Part shown: positions 16,528-26,848 of the stretch, piece by piece
Numbering within the stretch: position 1 is the first letter of the stretch
Layout: every line of letters starts with the position of its first letter
Origin: Solirubrobacter deserti
Lineage (GTDB): Bacteria > Actinomycetota > Thermoleophilia > Solirubrobacterales > Solirubrobacteraceae
DNA length: 64,000 bases
NCBI RefSeq assembly: GCF_027587175.1
Contig: NZ_JAPCID010000006.1
Location: forward strand, 1-64,000
Direction: 5' to 3'
Made by a program: the position numbers and the translations under genes
The notes under the pieces: generated by a model
The model's database searches: none
What the model was told of the DNA's origin: nothing
The model's input: only the letters and a program-made list of their open reading frames with translations

Positions 16528-18570
16528 GTGGCCACCTACGAGTCCCTCTACACCCACGGGTTCGCGCGCGTGGCGGCGGCGGTCCCGCACCTCAAGCCGG
16601 CCGATCCCGCGTTCAACGTCGAGCGCACGCTCGCGCTCGCCCAACGCGCGTCCGACGAGCGCGCCGCCCTGGCCGTGTTCCCGGAGCTCGGCCTCTCGGC
16701 CTACGCGATCGACGACCTGCTGCACCAGGCCGCGCTCAACGACGGCGTCGAGCGGGCGCTGGAGCAGATCGTCGAGGCCAGCCGGGACCTGCTGCCGATG
16801 CTGATCGTGGGCGGCCCGCTGCGCGCTCAGGGCGGGCTGTTCAACTGCGGGTTCGTCATCCACCGCGGCCGCATCCTCGGCGTCGTCCCGAAGTCCTACC
16901 TGCCCGAGTACCGCGAGTACTACGAGGAGCGCCAGTTCCGCGCCGCGCGCGAGTTCCTCGGCTACGAGGTCGACATCCTCGGCGAGACCGTCCCGTGCGG
17001 CAACGACCTGATCTTCGAGGCCTCCGACGTGCGCGGGCTCTCCATCCACGTCGAGGTGTGCGAGGACCTGTGGGTGCCGCTGCCGCCGTCCACCTACGGC
17101 GCGCTCGCCGGCGCGACGATCCTCGCCAACCTGAGCGCGAGCAACATCACGGTCGGCAAGGCCGACTTCCGCCACACGCTCGTCGGCGGGCAGTCCGCCC
17201 GCTGCATCGCGACCTACATCTACACCGCGGCCGGCCGCGGCGAGTCCACGACCGACCTCGCCTGGGACGGCCAGGCGATGATCTACGAGAACGGCGACCT
17301 GGTCGAGGAGGCCGAGCGCTTCTCCGACGACGAGCAGCTGCTGTTCGCGGACATCGACCTGGATCGCATGCTCTCGGACCGGTCGAGCACGAACTCCTTC
17401 GGCGACTCCATCCACGACCACAAGGACCGCCTGGAGTCCTTCCGGCGGATCGGGTTCGAGGTCGGCCCGGGGGACACCGAGACGCCGCTGCGGCGCCGGA
17501 TCGAGCGCTTCCCGTACGTGCCCGCGAACCCCGTCACGCGCGACCAGCGCTGCTACGAGGTCTACAACATCCAGGTCCGCGGCATCGAGACCCGCATGCG
17601 CGCGACCGGGATCGAGAAGGCCGTGATCGGGGTCAGCGGCGGCCTGGACTCCACGCACGCGCTGATCGTCCTCGCGCGCGCGATGGACCGGCTCGGGCTC
17701 CCGCGCGAGAACATCCTCGCCTACACGATGCCGGGCTTCGCGACGTCCGAGCACACCAAGGGCAACTCGTGGAAGCTGATGGAGGCGCTCGGCGTGAGCG
17801 CGCGCGAGATCGACATCACGCCCTCCTCCAAGCAGATGCTCGCGGATCTCGAGCACCCGTACAGCCAGGGCGAGAAGGTCTATGACATCACGTTCGAGAA
17901 CGTCCAGGCCGGCGAGCGCACCTCGCACCTGTTCCGGCTCGCGAACTACCAGGGCGGCCTCGTGATCGGCACGGGCGACCTGTCCGAGCTGGCCCTGGGC
18001 TGGGCCACCTACGGCGTCGGCGACCAGATGTCCCACTACGCCGTCAACGCGAGCGTCCCGAAGACGCTGATCAGCTTCATGCTGCGCTGGGTCATCGACA
18101 CCGAGCAGTTCGAGCCCGAGGTCAACGAGGTGCTGCAGTCCGTGCTGGACACGGAGATCTCGCCCGAGCTGATCCCGGGCGAGGGCGACAAGCCCACCTC
18201 GGACACCGAGAGCAAGATCGGCCCGTACGAGCTGCAGGACTTCCACCTGTTCTACACGCTGCGCTTCGGCTACCGCCCGAGCAAGGTCGCGTTCATGGCC
18301 GAGCACGCCTGGGGCGACAGGGAGCGCGGCCCGTGGCTGGACCTCATCCCCGAGCACAAGCGCAACGAGTACACCCGCGCGGACATCAAGCACTGGCTCG
18401 AGGTCTTCCTGGACCGCTTCTTCCGCATCAGCCAGTTCAAGCGCACCGCGATCCCGAACTCGCCCAAGGTCGGCTCGGGCGGCTCGCTGAGCCCGCGCGG
18501 CGACTGGCGCGCACCGAGCGACTCCACGGGCGCCGTCTGGCTCGACGAGCTGCGCCGGAACGTGCCGTGA
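16528..18570 (+). CDS. nadE: Glutamine-dependent NAD+ synthetase
   Basis: This 680-residue enzyme makes NAD+ from deamido-NAD+, ATP and glutamine. The N-terminal nitrilase-type glutaminase domain (about 10-300) shows the catalytic triad: Glu in FPELGLS (about 52), Lys in VPKSYLPEY (about 121) and Cys in VEVCEDLW (about 176). The C-terminal synthetase domain has the ATP PP-loop SGGLDST (about 370). Length and order match the large NadE of Mycobacterium. Start is GTG 16528. The stop overlaps the GTG of the downstream GH31 gene, so expression of the two is linked although the pathways are not obviously related. Confidence 0.95.
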   Translation: MATYESLYTHGFARVAAAVPHLKPADPAFNVERTLALAQRASDERAALAVFPELGLSAYAIDDLLHQAALNDGVERALEQIVEASRDLLPMLIVGGPLRAQGGLFNCGFVIHRGRILGVVPKSYLPEYREYYEERQFRAAREFLGYEVDILGETVPCGNDLIFEASDVRGLSIHVEVCEDLWVPLPPSTYGALAGATILANLSASNITVGKADFRHTLVGGQSARCIATYIYTAAGRGESTTDLAWDGQAMIYENGDLVEEAERFSDDEQLLFADIDLDRMLSDRSSTNSFGDSIHDHKDRLESFRRIGFEVGPGDTETPLRRRIERFPYVPANPVTRDQRCYEVYNIQVRGIETRMRATGIEKAVIGVSGGLDSTHALIVLARAMDRLGLPRENILAYTMPGFATSEHTKGNSWKLMEALGVSAREIDITPSSKQMLADLEHPYSQGEKVYDITFENVQAGERTSHLFRLANYQGGLVIGTGDLSELALGWATYGVGDQMSHYAVNASVPKTLISFMLRWVIDTEQFEPEVNEVLQSVLDTEISPELIPGEGDKPTSDTESKIGPYELQDFHLFYTLRFGYRPSKVAFMAEHAWGDRERGPWLDLIPEHKRNEYTRADIKHWLEVFLDRFFRISQFKRTAIPNSPKVGSGGSLSPRGDWRAPSDSTGAVWLDELRRNVP

Positions 18571-20804
18571 TCGAGTTCACGACCGTCGACAGCGTCACCG
18601 CGACCGAGCGCGGCCTCGAGGCGACGCTGCACGGCGAGCGGCTGCGGATCGAGCCCGTGCGCGAGGACGTCGTGCGGATCAAGCTCAGCCGCGGCGGCGT
18701 CTTCGACGAGGCGCCCACGTTCGCCGTGATCGCGGACGGGACGGCCGACTTCACGGTCGAGGGCACGACGCTGCGCACGAGCGCCCTGACGGTGACGCTG
18801 CGCGAGGACCCGTTCGGGATCCTCATCCAGCGCGTGGACGGAAGCACCGTGCTCGACACCACGAGCGCGTACGCGACGCTCAACGACGCGTTCGAGTTGC
18901 GCCGCCACGTGCAGCTCGGCGACGCGATCTACGGCCTGGGGGAGAAGGGCGGTTCCGGGAACCGGCGCAACCGGGGCTACACGCTCTGGAACACCGACAT
19001 CCTCAATCCCACGGCCGCGGCCGAGTTCGGCGGCAACGGGGACGACGTCGAGTTCGACCCGTACTACGTCTCGATCCCGTTCTTCTACCACCACACCAAG
19101 GACGGGCACATGAGCGGCTCGTTCGTGGACAACGGCTACCGCGCGAGCTACGACTTCCGCGACGAGATCCGCATCCGCTTCGAGGGCGGCCAGTACACGG
19201 AGTACGTGTTAGCGGGCCCGCGGATGCCGGACATCCTCGAGGCCTACACATGGCTCACCGGCCGCGCGGCCAAGCCGCCGCTGTGGGCGCTCGGCTACCA
19301 CCAGTGCCGCTGGTTCGACTACACGCAGGACGCGGTGGAGCAGCTCGGCGCGCAGCACCGTGACCACGGCCTGCCGTGCGACGCGCTGTGGCTGGACATC
19401 GAGTACATGGACGGCTACCGCGTCTTCACCTGGAACACCGAGCGCTTCCCCGACGCGCCCGGGATGCTGCAGCGCCTGGACGAGCAGGGCTTCAAGGTGA
19501 TCACGATCATCGACCCGGGCGTCAAGTACGAGCCCGGGTACGCCGTCTTCGACGAGGCGGTCGAGCGGGACGTGCTGTGCCGCACCGAGGGCGGCGACGT
19601 GTACATCGGCGAGGTCTGGCCCGGCGACACCGCGTTCCCGGACTTCGCCACCGAGGAGGGCCGCGCGTGGTGGGGCGAGCTCAACGCGCAGCACGTGCAA
19701 TCCGGTCTGGCCGGCATCTGGAACGACATGAACGAGCCCGCGACCGGCTCGGTGCCGCCCGAGCGGATGCGCTTCAACCGCGGCACCGAGAGCCACGAGC
19801 GCTACCACAACCAGTACGCGCTGCTGATGGCGATGGGCACCGTCGACGGGCTCAAGCAGGCGATGCCGGAGCAGCGCACGTTCGTGCTCAGCCGCGCGGG
19901 CTTCGCCGGCATCCAGCGCTACGCGGCCAATTGGATGGGGGACAACCAGGCCCGCTGGGACCACCTATGGGTGAGCATCCCCATGGCGAACGGGTTCGGC
20001 GTGTCCGGACAGCCGTTCGTCGGCGCCGACATCGGCGGCTTCCAGGGCGACTCCAACGGCGAGCTGTTCGTGCGCTGGATGCAGTACGGCGCGCTGACGC
20101 CGTTCTGCCGCAACCACTCGATGATCGGCAACGTCGACCAGTACGCGTGGGCCTGGGGCGAGGCGGTGCTCACTCTCGCCCGAGCGGCGCTGGAGCTGCG
20201 CTACCGGCTGCTGCCGTACCTGTACGCGGCGTTCGTGCGCGCGTGCGAGACGGGTGAGCCCGTGCAGCGCCCACTCGTGTTCGACCACCAGGACGACGCG
20301 ACCGTCCGCGACATCGACGACCAGTACCTGCTCGGCCGCGACCTGCTCGTCGCGCCCGTCACCGAGCCCGGCATGACCGCCCGCCAGGTCTATCTCCCGC
20401 GCGGCGAGTGGTACGACTGGCACTCGGGCGAACGGCACACCGGTGGGCGCTGGATCGTCGCGCCCACGCCGATGGACCGCATCCCGATCTTCGCCCGCGC
20501 CGGGACCGTGATCCCGATGTGGCCGCAGGCGCCGCCGTCCACCGCCGGGCACCATCCGACCGAGATCGAGCTGCGCGTGTTCCCCGGCGACGGCGAGTCG
20601 ATCCTGCACGAGGACGACGGCCTCACGGTCGACGGCGGCTTCTATCGCACGACCTTCACGCTGCGCGGGCGCGAGCTGAGCGCGACCGTCGAGGGCGACG
20701 GCTACCCCGAGTTCGCGCGGCAGCGGTTCGTGCTCCTTTGCGAGGGCGAGCGGCGCGTGGTGGAGAACGCCGGCGAGGCGTTCGATGCGCAACTGGGCCG
20801 GTAA
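18567..20804 (+). CDS. Glycoside hydrolase family 31 alpha-glucosidase
   Basis: The 745-residue enzyme has the GH31 order: N-terminal beta-sandwich (1-210), TIM barrel with [17 protein letters not shown] (about 273) and [10 protein letters not shown] (Asp nucleophile about 388), [10 protein letters not shown] (Asp general acid about 457), [11 protein letters not shown], then C-terminal beta-domains. It should release glucose from alpha-linked oligosaccharides. There is no signal peptide, so it is cytoplasmic and may serve glycogen or maltodextrin turnover. GTG start overlaps the nadE stop; its last 20 bp overlap the alditol oxidase gene. Confidence 0.92.
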   Translation: MIEFTTVDSVTATERGLEATLHGERLRIEPVREDVVRIKLSRGGVFDEAPTFAVIADGTADFTVEGTTLRTSALTVTLREDPFGILIQRVDGSTVLDTTSAYATLNDAFELRRHVQLGDAIYGLGEKGGSGNRRNRGYTLWNTDILNPTAAAEFGGNGDDVEFDPYYVSIPFFYHHTKDGHMSGSFVDNGYRASYDFRDEIRIRFEGGQYTEYVLAGPRMPDILEAYTWLTGRAAKPPLWALGYHQCRWFDYTQDAVEQLGAQHRDHGLPCDALWLDIEYMDGYRVFTWNTERFPDAPGMLQRLDEQGFKVITIIDPGVKYEPGYAVFDEAVERDVLCRTEGGDVYIGEVWPGDTAFPDFATEEGRAWWGELNAQHVQSGLAGIWNDMNEPATGSVPPERMRFNRGTESHERYHNQYALLMAMGTVDGLKQAMPEQRTFVLSRAGFAGIQRYAANWMGDNQARWDHLWVSIPMANGFGVSGQPFVGADIGGFQGDSNGELFVRWMQYGALTPFCRNHSMIGNVDQYAWAWGEAVLTLARAALELRYRLLPYLYAAFVRACETGEPVQRPLVFDHQDDATVRDIDDQYLLGRDLLVAPVTEPGMTARQVYLPRGEWYDWHSGERHTGGRWIVAPTPMDRIPIFARAGTVIPMWPQAPPSTAGHHPTEIELRVFPGDGESILHEDDGLTVDGGFYRTTFTLRGRELSATVEGDGYPEFARQRFVLLCEGERRVVENAGEAFDAQLGR

Positions 20805-21960
20805 CGTCACCTACCGCGCGCGGCGCGTGCACGAGCCGGCGACGCACGACGAGCTGCGCGCGATCGTGGCGAAGGCCGCCAACCTGCGCGCGCTCGGCTC
20901 GCGCCACACGTTCAACCACCTGGCCGACGCCGACGAGCTCGTGTCGGTGCGCGGCCTGCCCGCCGACGTCGTGCTCGAGGACCACTGCGTCACCTGCAAC
21001 GCGGGTCTCACCTACGGCGAGCTCGCGCAGCACCTCGACGGGCGCGCGGCGCTGCACAACCTCGCGTCGCTCCCGCACATCTCGGTCGGCGGGGCGATCG
21101 CGACCGGCACGCACGGATCGGGTACCGGCAACCTGGCGACGGCGGTGCGGGCGCTGCAGCTCGTGACGAGCACCGGCGACGTGGTGGAAGCCCGCCGCGG
21201 CGAGCCCGACTTCGACGGCATGGTCGTCCACCTCGGCCGGCTCGGCGTCGTGACCCGCGTCACGCTCGACACCGAGCCGCACTACGAGGTCACGCAGCGG
21301 GTCTTCGAAGGGCTCAGCTGGGAGCACGTCCCGGACGTCTTCGACGCCGCCTACAGCGTCAGTGTCTTCACGCGCCTGAAAGGCGTGGACATGGTCTGGC
21401 TGAAGGCACGCGGCACGCCGCCCGACACGCTCTTCGACGCCACTGCCGCCACGGTCGAGCGTCACCCGATCATGGAGCTCGACCCCGTGAACTGCACGCG
21501 CCAGCTCGGCGTGCCCGGTCCGTGGTGGGACCGGCTGCCGCACTTCCGGATGGGCTTCACCCCGAGCAAGGGCGATGAGCTGCAGGCCGAGTATCTGCTG
21601 CCCCGCGAGCACGCGGCGGCCGCCATCGACGCGCTGCGGGCACTCACGCTGCCGGGGCTGCTCGTGTGCGAGCTGCGCACCGTCGCCGCCGACGAGTTGT
21701 GGATGAGCCCGATGTACGGCCGCGACACGTTCGCCGTGCACTTCACGTTCGAGCCGGGGCCGGTCCCGCTCGACGCGATCGAAACCGCGCTCGCGCCGCT
21801 GCAGCCGCGAGCGCACCCTGGCAAGCTCTACCTCGAGCCCGGCCGCTACGACCGCTCTGCGGAGTTCTCGGCGCTCGCCGAGCGGCTGGACTCGCGCGGG
21901 GCGTTCGCCTCGTCCTCGTCGACGAGCGGCGACTCGGGCGGCGGCTCGGCCTTCACGTAG
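20785..21960 (+). CDS. FAD-linked alditol oxidase (AldO/xylitol oxidase type)
   Basis: This 391-residue flavoprotein closely follows the Streptomyces AldO pattern: [10 protein letters not shown] at the start, GSRHTFNHLAD (the His that binds FAD covalently, about 41), SLPHISVGGAIATGTHGSG, VNCTRQLGVPGPW, CELRTVAADELWMSP (active-site Glu and Arg) and HPGKLYLEP (active-site Lys). AldO-type enzymes oxidise alditols at C1 with O2, giving H2O2. The last 38 codons overlap the convergent transporter gene and encode a low-complexity Ser/Gly tail in place of the usual FxNAF ending, so the C-terminus looks remodelled. ATG 20785 lies inside the GH31 gene end. Confidence 0.9.
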   Translation: MRNWAGNVTYRARRVHEPATHDELRAIVAKAANLRALGSRHTFNHLADADELVSVRGLPADVVLEDHCVTCNAGLTYGELAQHLDGRAALHNLASLPHISVGGAIATGTHGSGTGNLATAVRALQLVTSTGDVVEARRGEPDFDGMVVHLGRLGVVTRVTLDTEPHYEVTQRVFEGLSWEHVPDVFDAAYSVSVFTRLKGVDMVWLKARGTPPDTLFDATAATVERHPIMELDPVNCTRQLGVPGPWWDRLPHFRMGFTPSKGDELQAEYLLPREHAAAAIDALRALTLPGLLVCELRTVAADELWMSPMYGRDTFAVHFTFEPGPVPLDAIETALAPLQPRAHPGKLYLEPGRYDRSAEFSALAERLDSRGAFASSSSTSGDSGGGSAFT

Positions 21961-22985
21961 TCGAGCACGACGGAGACGACGCCGGCGACCGGCACGGCGA
22001 GGAAGACGCCGACGATCCCGCCCAGGATGCCGCCGGCGGCGAGCGCGACCACGATCGCCGCCGGGTGCAGGTGCACGGTCCGGCCCATCAGGATCGGGTA
22101 GAGCAGGTGGCCCTCGACCTGCTGGACGAGAATGATGGCGCCGAGCACGAGCGCCGCGTCCAGCACGCCGCCGGAGACGAGCGCGATCAGCACGGCGACG
22201 AGGCCGGCCAGGAACGCGCCGATCAGCGGCACGAACGCCGCGAAGAACGTGATCACCATGATCGGGACCACGAGCGGGACCCCGATGATCACCAGCGCCA
22301 ACCCGATCAGCAGCGCGTCGACCAGGCCGACGAGCGCGATGCCGCGCACGTAGCCCGAGAGCGCCGCGTACACGCGCGTGCCGAGCTCGTTCGCGTGCTC
22401 GCGACCACGGCCGGTGAAGCGCAGCAGGTAGCCCCACATGCGCTCGCCGTCCTTGAGGAAGAAGAACGTGAGCAGCAGCGCGACGAGCAGCCCGGTCAGG
22501 ACCTCGCCGAGGATCACGGCGCCGCTCGTGACGCCGCGCGCCAGCGGCCCGCTGTTCTCGCGCAGCCGGGCGATGCCGTCGTCGATCTGGTCCTGGATCT
22601 CCGTCTCGCTGAGGTTGAACGGCGGCTCGGCGAGCACGTCGCCGGCTTCCCGCAGGCCATCCTCGGCGCGCGGGCGGAGCTCGCCGAACTGGTCGCCGAT
22701 CGACGGCGCGACCGCCGTCCCGATCGCGGCGATCAGCAGGAACGCGCCGAGCATCGCGCCCGCCGCGGCGAGGGCGTCAGGCGCTCCGCGCGCCTTCAGC
22801 CAGCGCACCACCGGCAGCAGCAGCGTGCTGATCAGCAGCGCGACGATGATCGGCAGGACGACGACGCGCAGGTGGACCAGGGCCCACAGCAGCGCCCCCG
22901 CGGCCGCGACGATGACGAGAAATCGCCAACTCGCCGCGGCCGCGGTGCGATACCAACCCGGCAGCGCGTCGTCGCCGTGCCTCAC
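21846..22985 (-). CDS. AI-2E family transporter, paralogue 2
   Basis: This 379-residue membrane protein has the same architecture as the protein at 2588: two N-terminal segments, a long soluble loop (about 90-150), VALLLTFFFLKDGERMWGY (about 168), later segments and QQVEGHLLYPILMGRTVHLH (about 285). A charged tail of about 30 residues (PPPESPLVDEDEAN onward) is encoded by DNA that also encodes the oxidase C-terminus. GTG start with AGGAA upstream, 6 bp after the glsB-like stop, so the two form an operon from the GGGTAG box at 23297. Confidence 0.85.
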   Translation of the reverse strand: MRHGDDALPGWYRTAAAASWRFLVIVAAAGALLWALVHLRVVVLPIIVALLISTLLLPVVRWLKARGAPDALAAAGAMLGAFLLIAAIGTAVAPSIGDQFGELRPRAEDGLREAGDVLAEPPFNLSETEIQDQIDDGIARLRENSGPLARGVTSGAVILGEVLTGLLVALLLTFFFLKDGERMWGYLLRFTGRGREHANELGTRVYAALSGYVRGIALVGLVDALLIGLALVIIGVPLVVPIMVITFFAAFVPLIGAFLAGLVAVLIALVSGGVLDAALVLGAIILVQQVEGHLLYPILMGRTVHLHPAAIVVALAAGGILGGIVGVFLAVPVAGVVSVVLDYVKAEPPPESPLVDEDEANAPRESSRSASAENSAERS

Positions 22986-22991
22986 GCGTTC

Positions 22992-23282
22992 CTAGTGGCG
23001 CGCGGTGCGCGCGGGCGTGCCGCTGCGGCCGCGAACGGCGCGGAGCACGAGCAGGACGAGCATCGTGCCAACGATGGCGCCGATGATGCCGCCGAGGTCG
23101 AATTTGTCGTTGTCGCCGATGCCGAGCGCGTAAGTGAAGAGCGCCCAGCCGACGAGTGCGCCGACGATGCCCACGAGCACCGTTCCGACGAAGCCCATGG
23201 AGTCCTTCCCGGGCAGAAGTGCGCGGCCGATGTACCCGGCGATGATGCCGATGACGACGGCGGCGATGAGTTCTCCGATCAT
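22992..23282 (-). CDS. GlsB/YeaQ/YmgE family stress membrane protein
   Basis: This 96-residue protein with three membrane segments shows the family signature: IAGYIGRALLPGKDSMGFVG (about 14-33), then GIVGALVGWALF and GGIIGAIVGTMLVLLVLRAV. Members (transglycosylase-associated proteins) are typical general-stress genes of unclear mechanism. ATG 23282 stands 9 nt after a GGGTAG box, consistent with stress-sigma control. It is the first gene of an operon with the AI-2E paralogue and is divergent from the YbdK-type ligase gene. Confidence 0.9.
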   Translation of the reverse strand: MIGELIAAVVIGIIAGYIGRALLPGKDSMGFVGTVLVGIVGALVGWALFTYALGIGDNDKFDLGGIIGAIVGTMLVLLVLRAVRGRSGTPARTARH

Positions 23283-23291
23283 GGGCCAGAT

Positions 23292-23297
23292 CTACCC
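23292..23297 (-). promoter_or_regulatory. GGGTAG box 9 nt before glsB-like start
   Basis: On the minus strand GGGTAG is followed by exactly 9 nt and then ATG. A GTATTT sequence 14 nt further upstream could be a weak SigB-type -35 (consensus GTTT). This is the best candidate of the GGGTA series because the gene family is a known stress target. Confidence 0.5.
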
Positions 23298-23386
23298 CTT
23301 GCGAGCAGGGAAAATACCGGCTCGTCACTGCCGTGACGGGCGTCATCGCGCGGCGACGGCGGCCGGGCGTGGAAAACCCGCGCCGC

Positions 23387-23392
23387 GGGTAG
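23387..23392 (+). promoter_or_regulatory. GGGTAG box upstream of YbdK-type gene
   Basis: GGGTAG here is 13 nt before ATG 23406, longer than the 9 nt seen for the other boxes. It may drive transcription with a very short leader. Confidence 0.3.
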
Positions 23393-23405
23393 AGCCCGGC
23401 CGCCC

Positions 23406-24560
23406 ATGCCGATTACTTCTCTCACCTCTTCGCCATTGAGCTTCAAGGGATCAGACCGATTCAGCCTTGGGGTGGAGGAGGAGCTGATCGCGGTCCACCC
23501 GGGCACGTTGCTGCCGTGCGGCGGCACCGAGGACCTGCTGGAGCGCGCCGGGCTCTCGCCCGAGCACGTCACGGGCGAGGTGACGGACGGCGTGCTCGAG
23601 CTCCGCACGCCCGTGTGCGACGACGCCGGTGAGGCCGTCGCCATCCTGGGCGCGCTGCGCGCGGAGCTCGGCGAGGTCACGCCGCTCGTGGGTGCGGGCG
23701 TGCACCCGCTGGCGCGCTTCGGCGAAGTGGTTCTGCGCGGCGGCGAGCGCTACGAGCTGATCGACCGCAGCATGCGGGCGATCATGCGGCAGACGCCGCA
23801 CTGCGGCGTGCACGTGCACGTCGGCATGCCGGACGGCGAGACCGCGGTGCGTGCCGCGAACGGCATGCGCGGCTGGATCCCGCTGCTGCAGGCGCTGGGC
23901 GCGAACTCGCCGTACTGGTACGGGCAGGACTCCGGGCTGGCCAGCACGCGCTCGGTCATCTGCAACTCGTTCCCGCGCTCGGGCATCCCGCGCGCGTTCG
24001 AGGACTACGCCGACTACGCGACGACGGTCGAGGAGCTGCGCGCGCTCGGCGAGTGCCCGGACGACAGCTACCTGTGGTGGGACCTGCGTCCGCACCCGCG
24101 GCTCGGCACGCTCGAGATCCGCGCGCTGGACGCGCAGTCCTCGCTGGAGGACCTGGTCGCGCTCGTCGCGCTCACGCACTGCCTGGCCGTGCACGAGGCG
24201 AGCACCGTCAAGCGCCGCCGCCTGCCGGGGCCCGAGGCGCTGCGCGAGCTGAGCTTCCGCGCCACGCGCGACGGCCTGGAAGCGCGCCTGCTGTCGGAGG
24301 GCACGCTGCGGCCGGTGCGCGAGGTCGCGCTGCACGCCGTCGCGGTCGCCAGCGCGTACGCCGCCGACCTCGGCTGCTGGGACGAGCTGATGCTGGTCCA
24401 CCGCCTGCTCGAGCGCGGCAACGGCGCCGTGCGCCAGCGCACGAACGCGGCCGAAGGCGGCGTGGAGCTGATGCTGCGCCGGTTGGTCGACGAGACCGCC
24501 CGGTGGCGGAGCGTCAGGGCCGTGACGAGCGCGCCCGAGGCGGTCGCGACCGCGGGGTAG
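23406..24560 (+). CDS. YbdK-type carboxylate-amine ligase (GCS2 family), paralogue 1
   Basis: This 384-residue ATP-grasp-like enzyme of the glutamate-cysteine ligase 2 family has FSLGVEEELIAV (about 20-31), EVTDGVLELRTPV, QTPHCGVHVHVGMPD (about 125-139), NSPYWYGQDSGLASTR, WWDLRPHPRLGTLEIRALDAQS (about 218) and the usual helical C-terminus. Members join a carboxylate to an amine and have weak gamma-glutamylcysteine synthetase activity. Actinobacteria normally use mycothiol, so the physiological product is open. A paralogue is at 40347. Its TAG stop forms part of the GGGTAG box of the next operon. Confidence 0.88.
   Translation: MPITSLTSSPLSFKGSDRFSLGVEEELIAVHPGTLLPCGGTEDLLERAGLSPEHVTGEVTDGVLELRTPVCDDAGEAVAILGALRAELGEVTPLVGAGVHPLARFGEVVLRGGERYELIDRSMRAIMRQTPHCGVHVHVGMPDGETAVRAANGMRGWIPLLQALGANSPYWYGQDSGLASTRSVICNSFPRSGIPRAFEDYADYATTVEELRALGECPDDSYLWWDLRPHPRLGTLEIRALDAQSSLEDLVALVALTHCLAVHEASTVKRRRLPGPEALRELSFRATRDGLEARLLSEGTLRPVREVALHAVAVASAYAADLGCWDELMLVHRLLERGNGAVRQRTNAAEGGVELMLRRLVDETARWRSVRAVTSAPEAVATAG
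24555..24560 (+). promoter_or_regulatory. GGGTAG box 9 nt before the SRPBCC-like gene
   Basis: GGGTAG includes the TAG stop of the ligase gene and is exactly 9 nt before ATG 24570. A coincidence through the stop codon is possible, but the spacing matches the other boxes. Confidence 0.35.
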
Positions 24561-24569
24561 CGCCCGTGG

Positions 24570-24926
24570 ATGAGTGTTGCCGATAAGGCGAAGGACGCGC
24601 TGAGCAAGGTCCGATCCGGACCGCTGGAGGCGAGTCGGACCCTGCCGATCCGGGCCTCCAAGGACGAGATCGAGCAGGTGTGGACGAGCCGCACTACCAC
24701 GATCTTCGACGGGATCCCGATGGAGAGCGCCACGACGCAGTACGGCCAGACCGTGCGCGACTGGGGGCTCGCGGTGACCGTGCACCTGCGACTGAAGGAG
24801 GCGGTGCCGGACATGGCGGCCAACACGCTGGCCGGCAAGGCGGTGCGCCGGCTGAAGGCGCTGGTGGAGACGGGCGAGGTCCCGACCACCGAGAACAACC
24901 CGTCGGCGCGGGAGGACGCGGCATGA
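24570..24926 (+). CDS. Short SRPBCC (polyketide cyclase)-like protein
   Basis: The 118-residue product looks like a trimmed SRPBCC/coenzyme-Q-binding protein. The start RTLPIRASKDEIEQVW resembles the family's first strand and helix, and AVRRLKALVETGEVPTTENN matches the usual last helix and tail, but the central strands are much shorter than in normal members of about 150 residues. It overlaps the dehydrogenase gene by 4 bases (ATGA). Similar pairs beside Zn-dependent dehydrogenases occur in actinobacteria, so it may assist that enzyme; this is inference. Confidence 0.6.
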   Translation: MSVADKAKDALSKVRSGPLEASRTLPIRASKDEIEQVWTSRTTTIFDGIPMESATTQYGQTVRDWGLAVTVHLRLKEAVPDMAANTLAGKAVRRLKALVETGEVPTTENNPSAREDAA

Positions 24927-26092
24927 GGGCCCTGTGCTGGATGGGCGTCAACGACCTGCAGGTCAACACCGTCCCGGATCCCACGATCGTCAACCCGCAC
25001 GACGTCGTGCTCAAGGTCGGCCTCACGACGACCTGCGGCTCGGATCTGCACCTGCTCGGCGGCTACGTCCCGACGATGCGCGAAGGCGACGTCATCGGCC
25101 ACGAGTACATGGGCGAGGTCGTCGAGGTCGGGCGCGAGGTGTCCAAGCTGCGCGTGGGCGACCGTGTCGTCGTGCCGTCGTTCCTCGGCTGCGGGAAGTG
25201 CTGGTACTGCGACCACGACGAGTACTCGCTGTGCGACAACACGCACCCGAAGCCCGAGCTGGCCGAGCCCGTGCTGGGCTACCCGACCGGCGGCATCCCG
25301 GGCTACTCGCACGCGTTCGGCGGCTACGCCGGCTCGCACGCCGAGTTCATCCGCGTCCCGTTCGGTGACGTCAACGCGTTCACGGTGCCGGAAGGCGTGA
25401 CGGACGAGCAGGCGCTGTTCCTGTCCGACGCCGTGCCCACTGGGTACATGGGCGCCGACTTCGCCGACATCAAGCCGGGCGACACCGTCGCCGTGTGGGG
25501 CTGCGGCGGCGTCGGGCTGATGGCGCAGAAGAGCGCGATGATCATGGGCGCCGGTCGCGTGATCGCGATCGACCGCATCCCCGAGCGGCTCGCGATGGCG
25601 CGCGACATCATCGGCTCGGAGACGATCAACTACGAGGAGTCCGACAGCGTCCTCGAGGAGCTGCGGGAGTTCACGCACGGCATCGGCCCGGACTCGTGCA
25701 TCGAGGCCGTCGGGATGGAGGCGCACGGCACCGGGCCGCAGTATGCCTACGACCGCGTCAAGCAGGCGCTGCACCTGGAGACCGACCGCGGCAGCGCGTT
25801 GCGCGAGGCGATCATGGCCGTGCGCAAGGGCGGCACGCTGTCGATCGTCGGCGTCTACGGGCTCATGGACAAGTTCCCGCTCGGGATCCTGATGAACAAG
25901 GGGATCACGATCCGCACGTCCCAGCAGCCCGGCCAGCGCTACATGCCGGCCATGCTCGAGCACGTGCAGAAGGGCGAGCTCGACCCGTCCTTCCTGGTCA
26001 CGCACCGGATGTCCCTGGAGGACTCGCCGAAGGGCTACCAGCTGTTCAAGGACAAAGAGGACAACTGCATGCGGGCGGTGTTCAAGCCGTGA
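24923..26092 (+). CDS. Zinc-dependent alcohol/formaldehyde-type dehydrogenase
   Basis: This 389-residue medium-chain dehydrogenase carries the catalytic zinc ligands in TTCGSDLH (about 34-41) and GHEYMGEVVEVG (about 58), the structural zinc site CGKCWYCDHDEYSLC (about 89-103) and the NAD-binding WGCGGVGLMAQ (about 192). The long form with an extended segment around residues 105-135 resembles glutathione-independent formaldehyde dehydrogenases. ATG 24923 overlaps the upstream stop and its own stop overlaps the hydrolase GTG. The three-gene unit looks like an aldehyde detoxification operon. Confidence 0.88.
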   Translation: MRALCWMGVNDLQVNTVPDPTIVNPHDVVLKVGLTTTCGSDLHLLGGYVPTMREGDVIGHEYMGEVVEVGREVSKLRVGDRVVVPSFLGCGKCWYCDHDEYSLCDNTHPKPELAEPVLGYPTGGIPGYSHAFGGYAGSHAEFIRVPFGDVNAFTVPEGVTDEQALFLSDAVPTGYMGADFADIKPGDTVAVWGCGGVGLMAQKSAMIMGAGRVIAIDRIPERLAMARDIIGSETINYEESDSVLEELREFTHGIGPDSCIEAVGMEAHGTGPQYAYDRVKQALHLETDRGSALREAIMAVRKGGTLSIVGVYGLMDKFPLGILMNKGITIRTSQQPGQRYMPAMLEHVQKGELDPSFLVTHRMSLEDSPKGYQLFKDKEDNCMRAVFKP

Positions 26093-26835
26093 GCCTCACC
26101 CGCGACGTCGCGCCCGGCGTCCACCGCATCGAGGACGCCTACACGAACTGGTACCTGATCGAGTACGACGGGTCCTTGACCGTGGTCGACGCCGGCGTGC
26201 CGACGTCGTGGGACTCGCTGTTGAAGGCGGTCAAGGAGCTCGGGCACTCGCTGGACGACATCCGCGCGCTCGTGCTCACGCACGCGCACTTCGACCACGT
26301 CGGCTTCGCGGAGAAGGCGCGCCAGCGGCTGGACATCCCGGTCTACGCGCACCGGCGGGAGGTCGGGCTCACGCGCCACCCGACCCGCTACGACCACGAG
26401 CGGCCGCGCTCGAAGTACCTGCTCACGCAGCCGCGGGCGCTGCCGATCGTGGCGGCGCTCACGCTGAATCGCGCGTGGACGCCGAACCCGGTCGGCGACG
26501 TGACCCCGTACGAGGACGGCGACGTGCTCGACGTCCCCGGCCGTCCGCGCGTGGTGTTCTGCCCGGGCCACACGTACGGGCACTGCGCGATGCATCTGCC
26601 CGACCGCGACGCGATCCTCGTCGGCGACGCGTTCGTGACGCTCGATCCGTACACGGGCAAGCGCGGGCCGCGGGTGGTCGCGCGCGCGGCGACGGCGGAC
26701 TCCGAGCAGGCCAAGCGCAGCCTCGACGCGCTCGCAGCGACCGGCGCGCGCATCGCGTTGACGGGCCACGGCGAGCCGTGGCGCAACGGGGTCGATCAGG
26801 CGGCGGAGGCGGCGAAGGCGACGCCGGTGGCGTAG
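26089..26835 (+). CDS. Metallo-beta-lactamase-fold hydrolase
   Basis: This 248-residue MBL-fold protein has the metal motif THAHFDHVG (about 63-71), a third-ligand histidine in PGHTYGHC (about 159), an aspartate in GDAFVTLD (about 178) and a final HGEPW histidine (about 225). Hydrolases of this type open thioesters such as S-lactoyl or S-formyl conjugates, or lactones. Coupling to the zinc dehydrogenase by a GTGA overlap suggests hydrolysis of the dehydrogenase product (glyoxalase II-like role), which is inference. Confidence 0.87.
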   Translation: MSLTRDVAPGVHRIEDAYTNWYLIEYDGSLTVVDAGVPTSWDSLLKAVKELGHSLDDIRALVLTHAHFDHVGFAEKARQRLDIPVYAHRREVGLTRHPTRYDHERPRSKYLLTQPRALPIVAALTLNRAWTPNPVGDVTPYEDGDVLDVPGRPRVVFCPGHTYGHCAMHLPDRDAILVGDAFVTLDPYTGKRGPRVVARAATADSEQAKRSLDALAATGARIALTGHGEPWRNGVDQAAEAAKATPVA

Positions 26836-26848
26836 GTACGCTGGCCGT

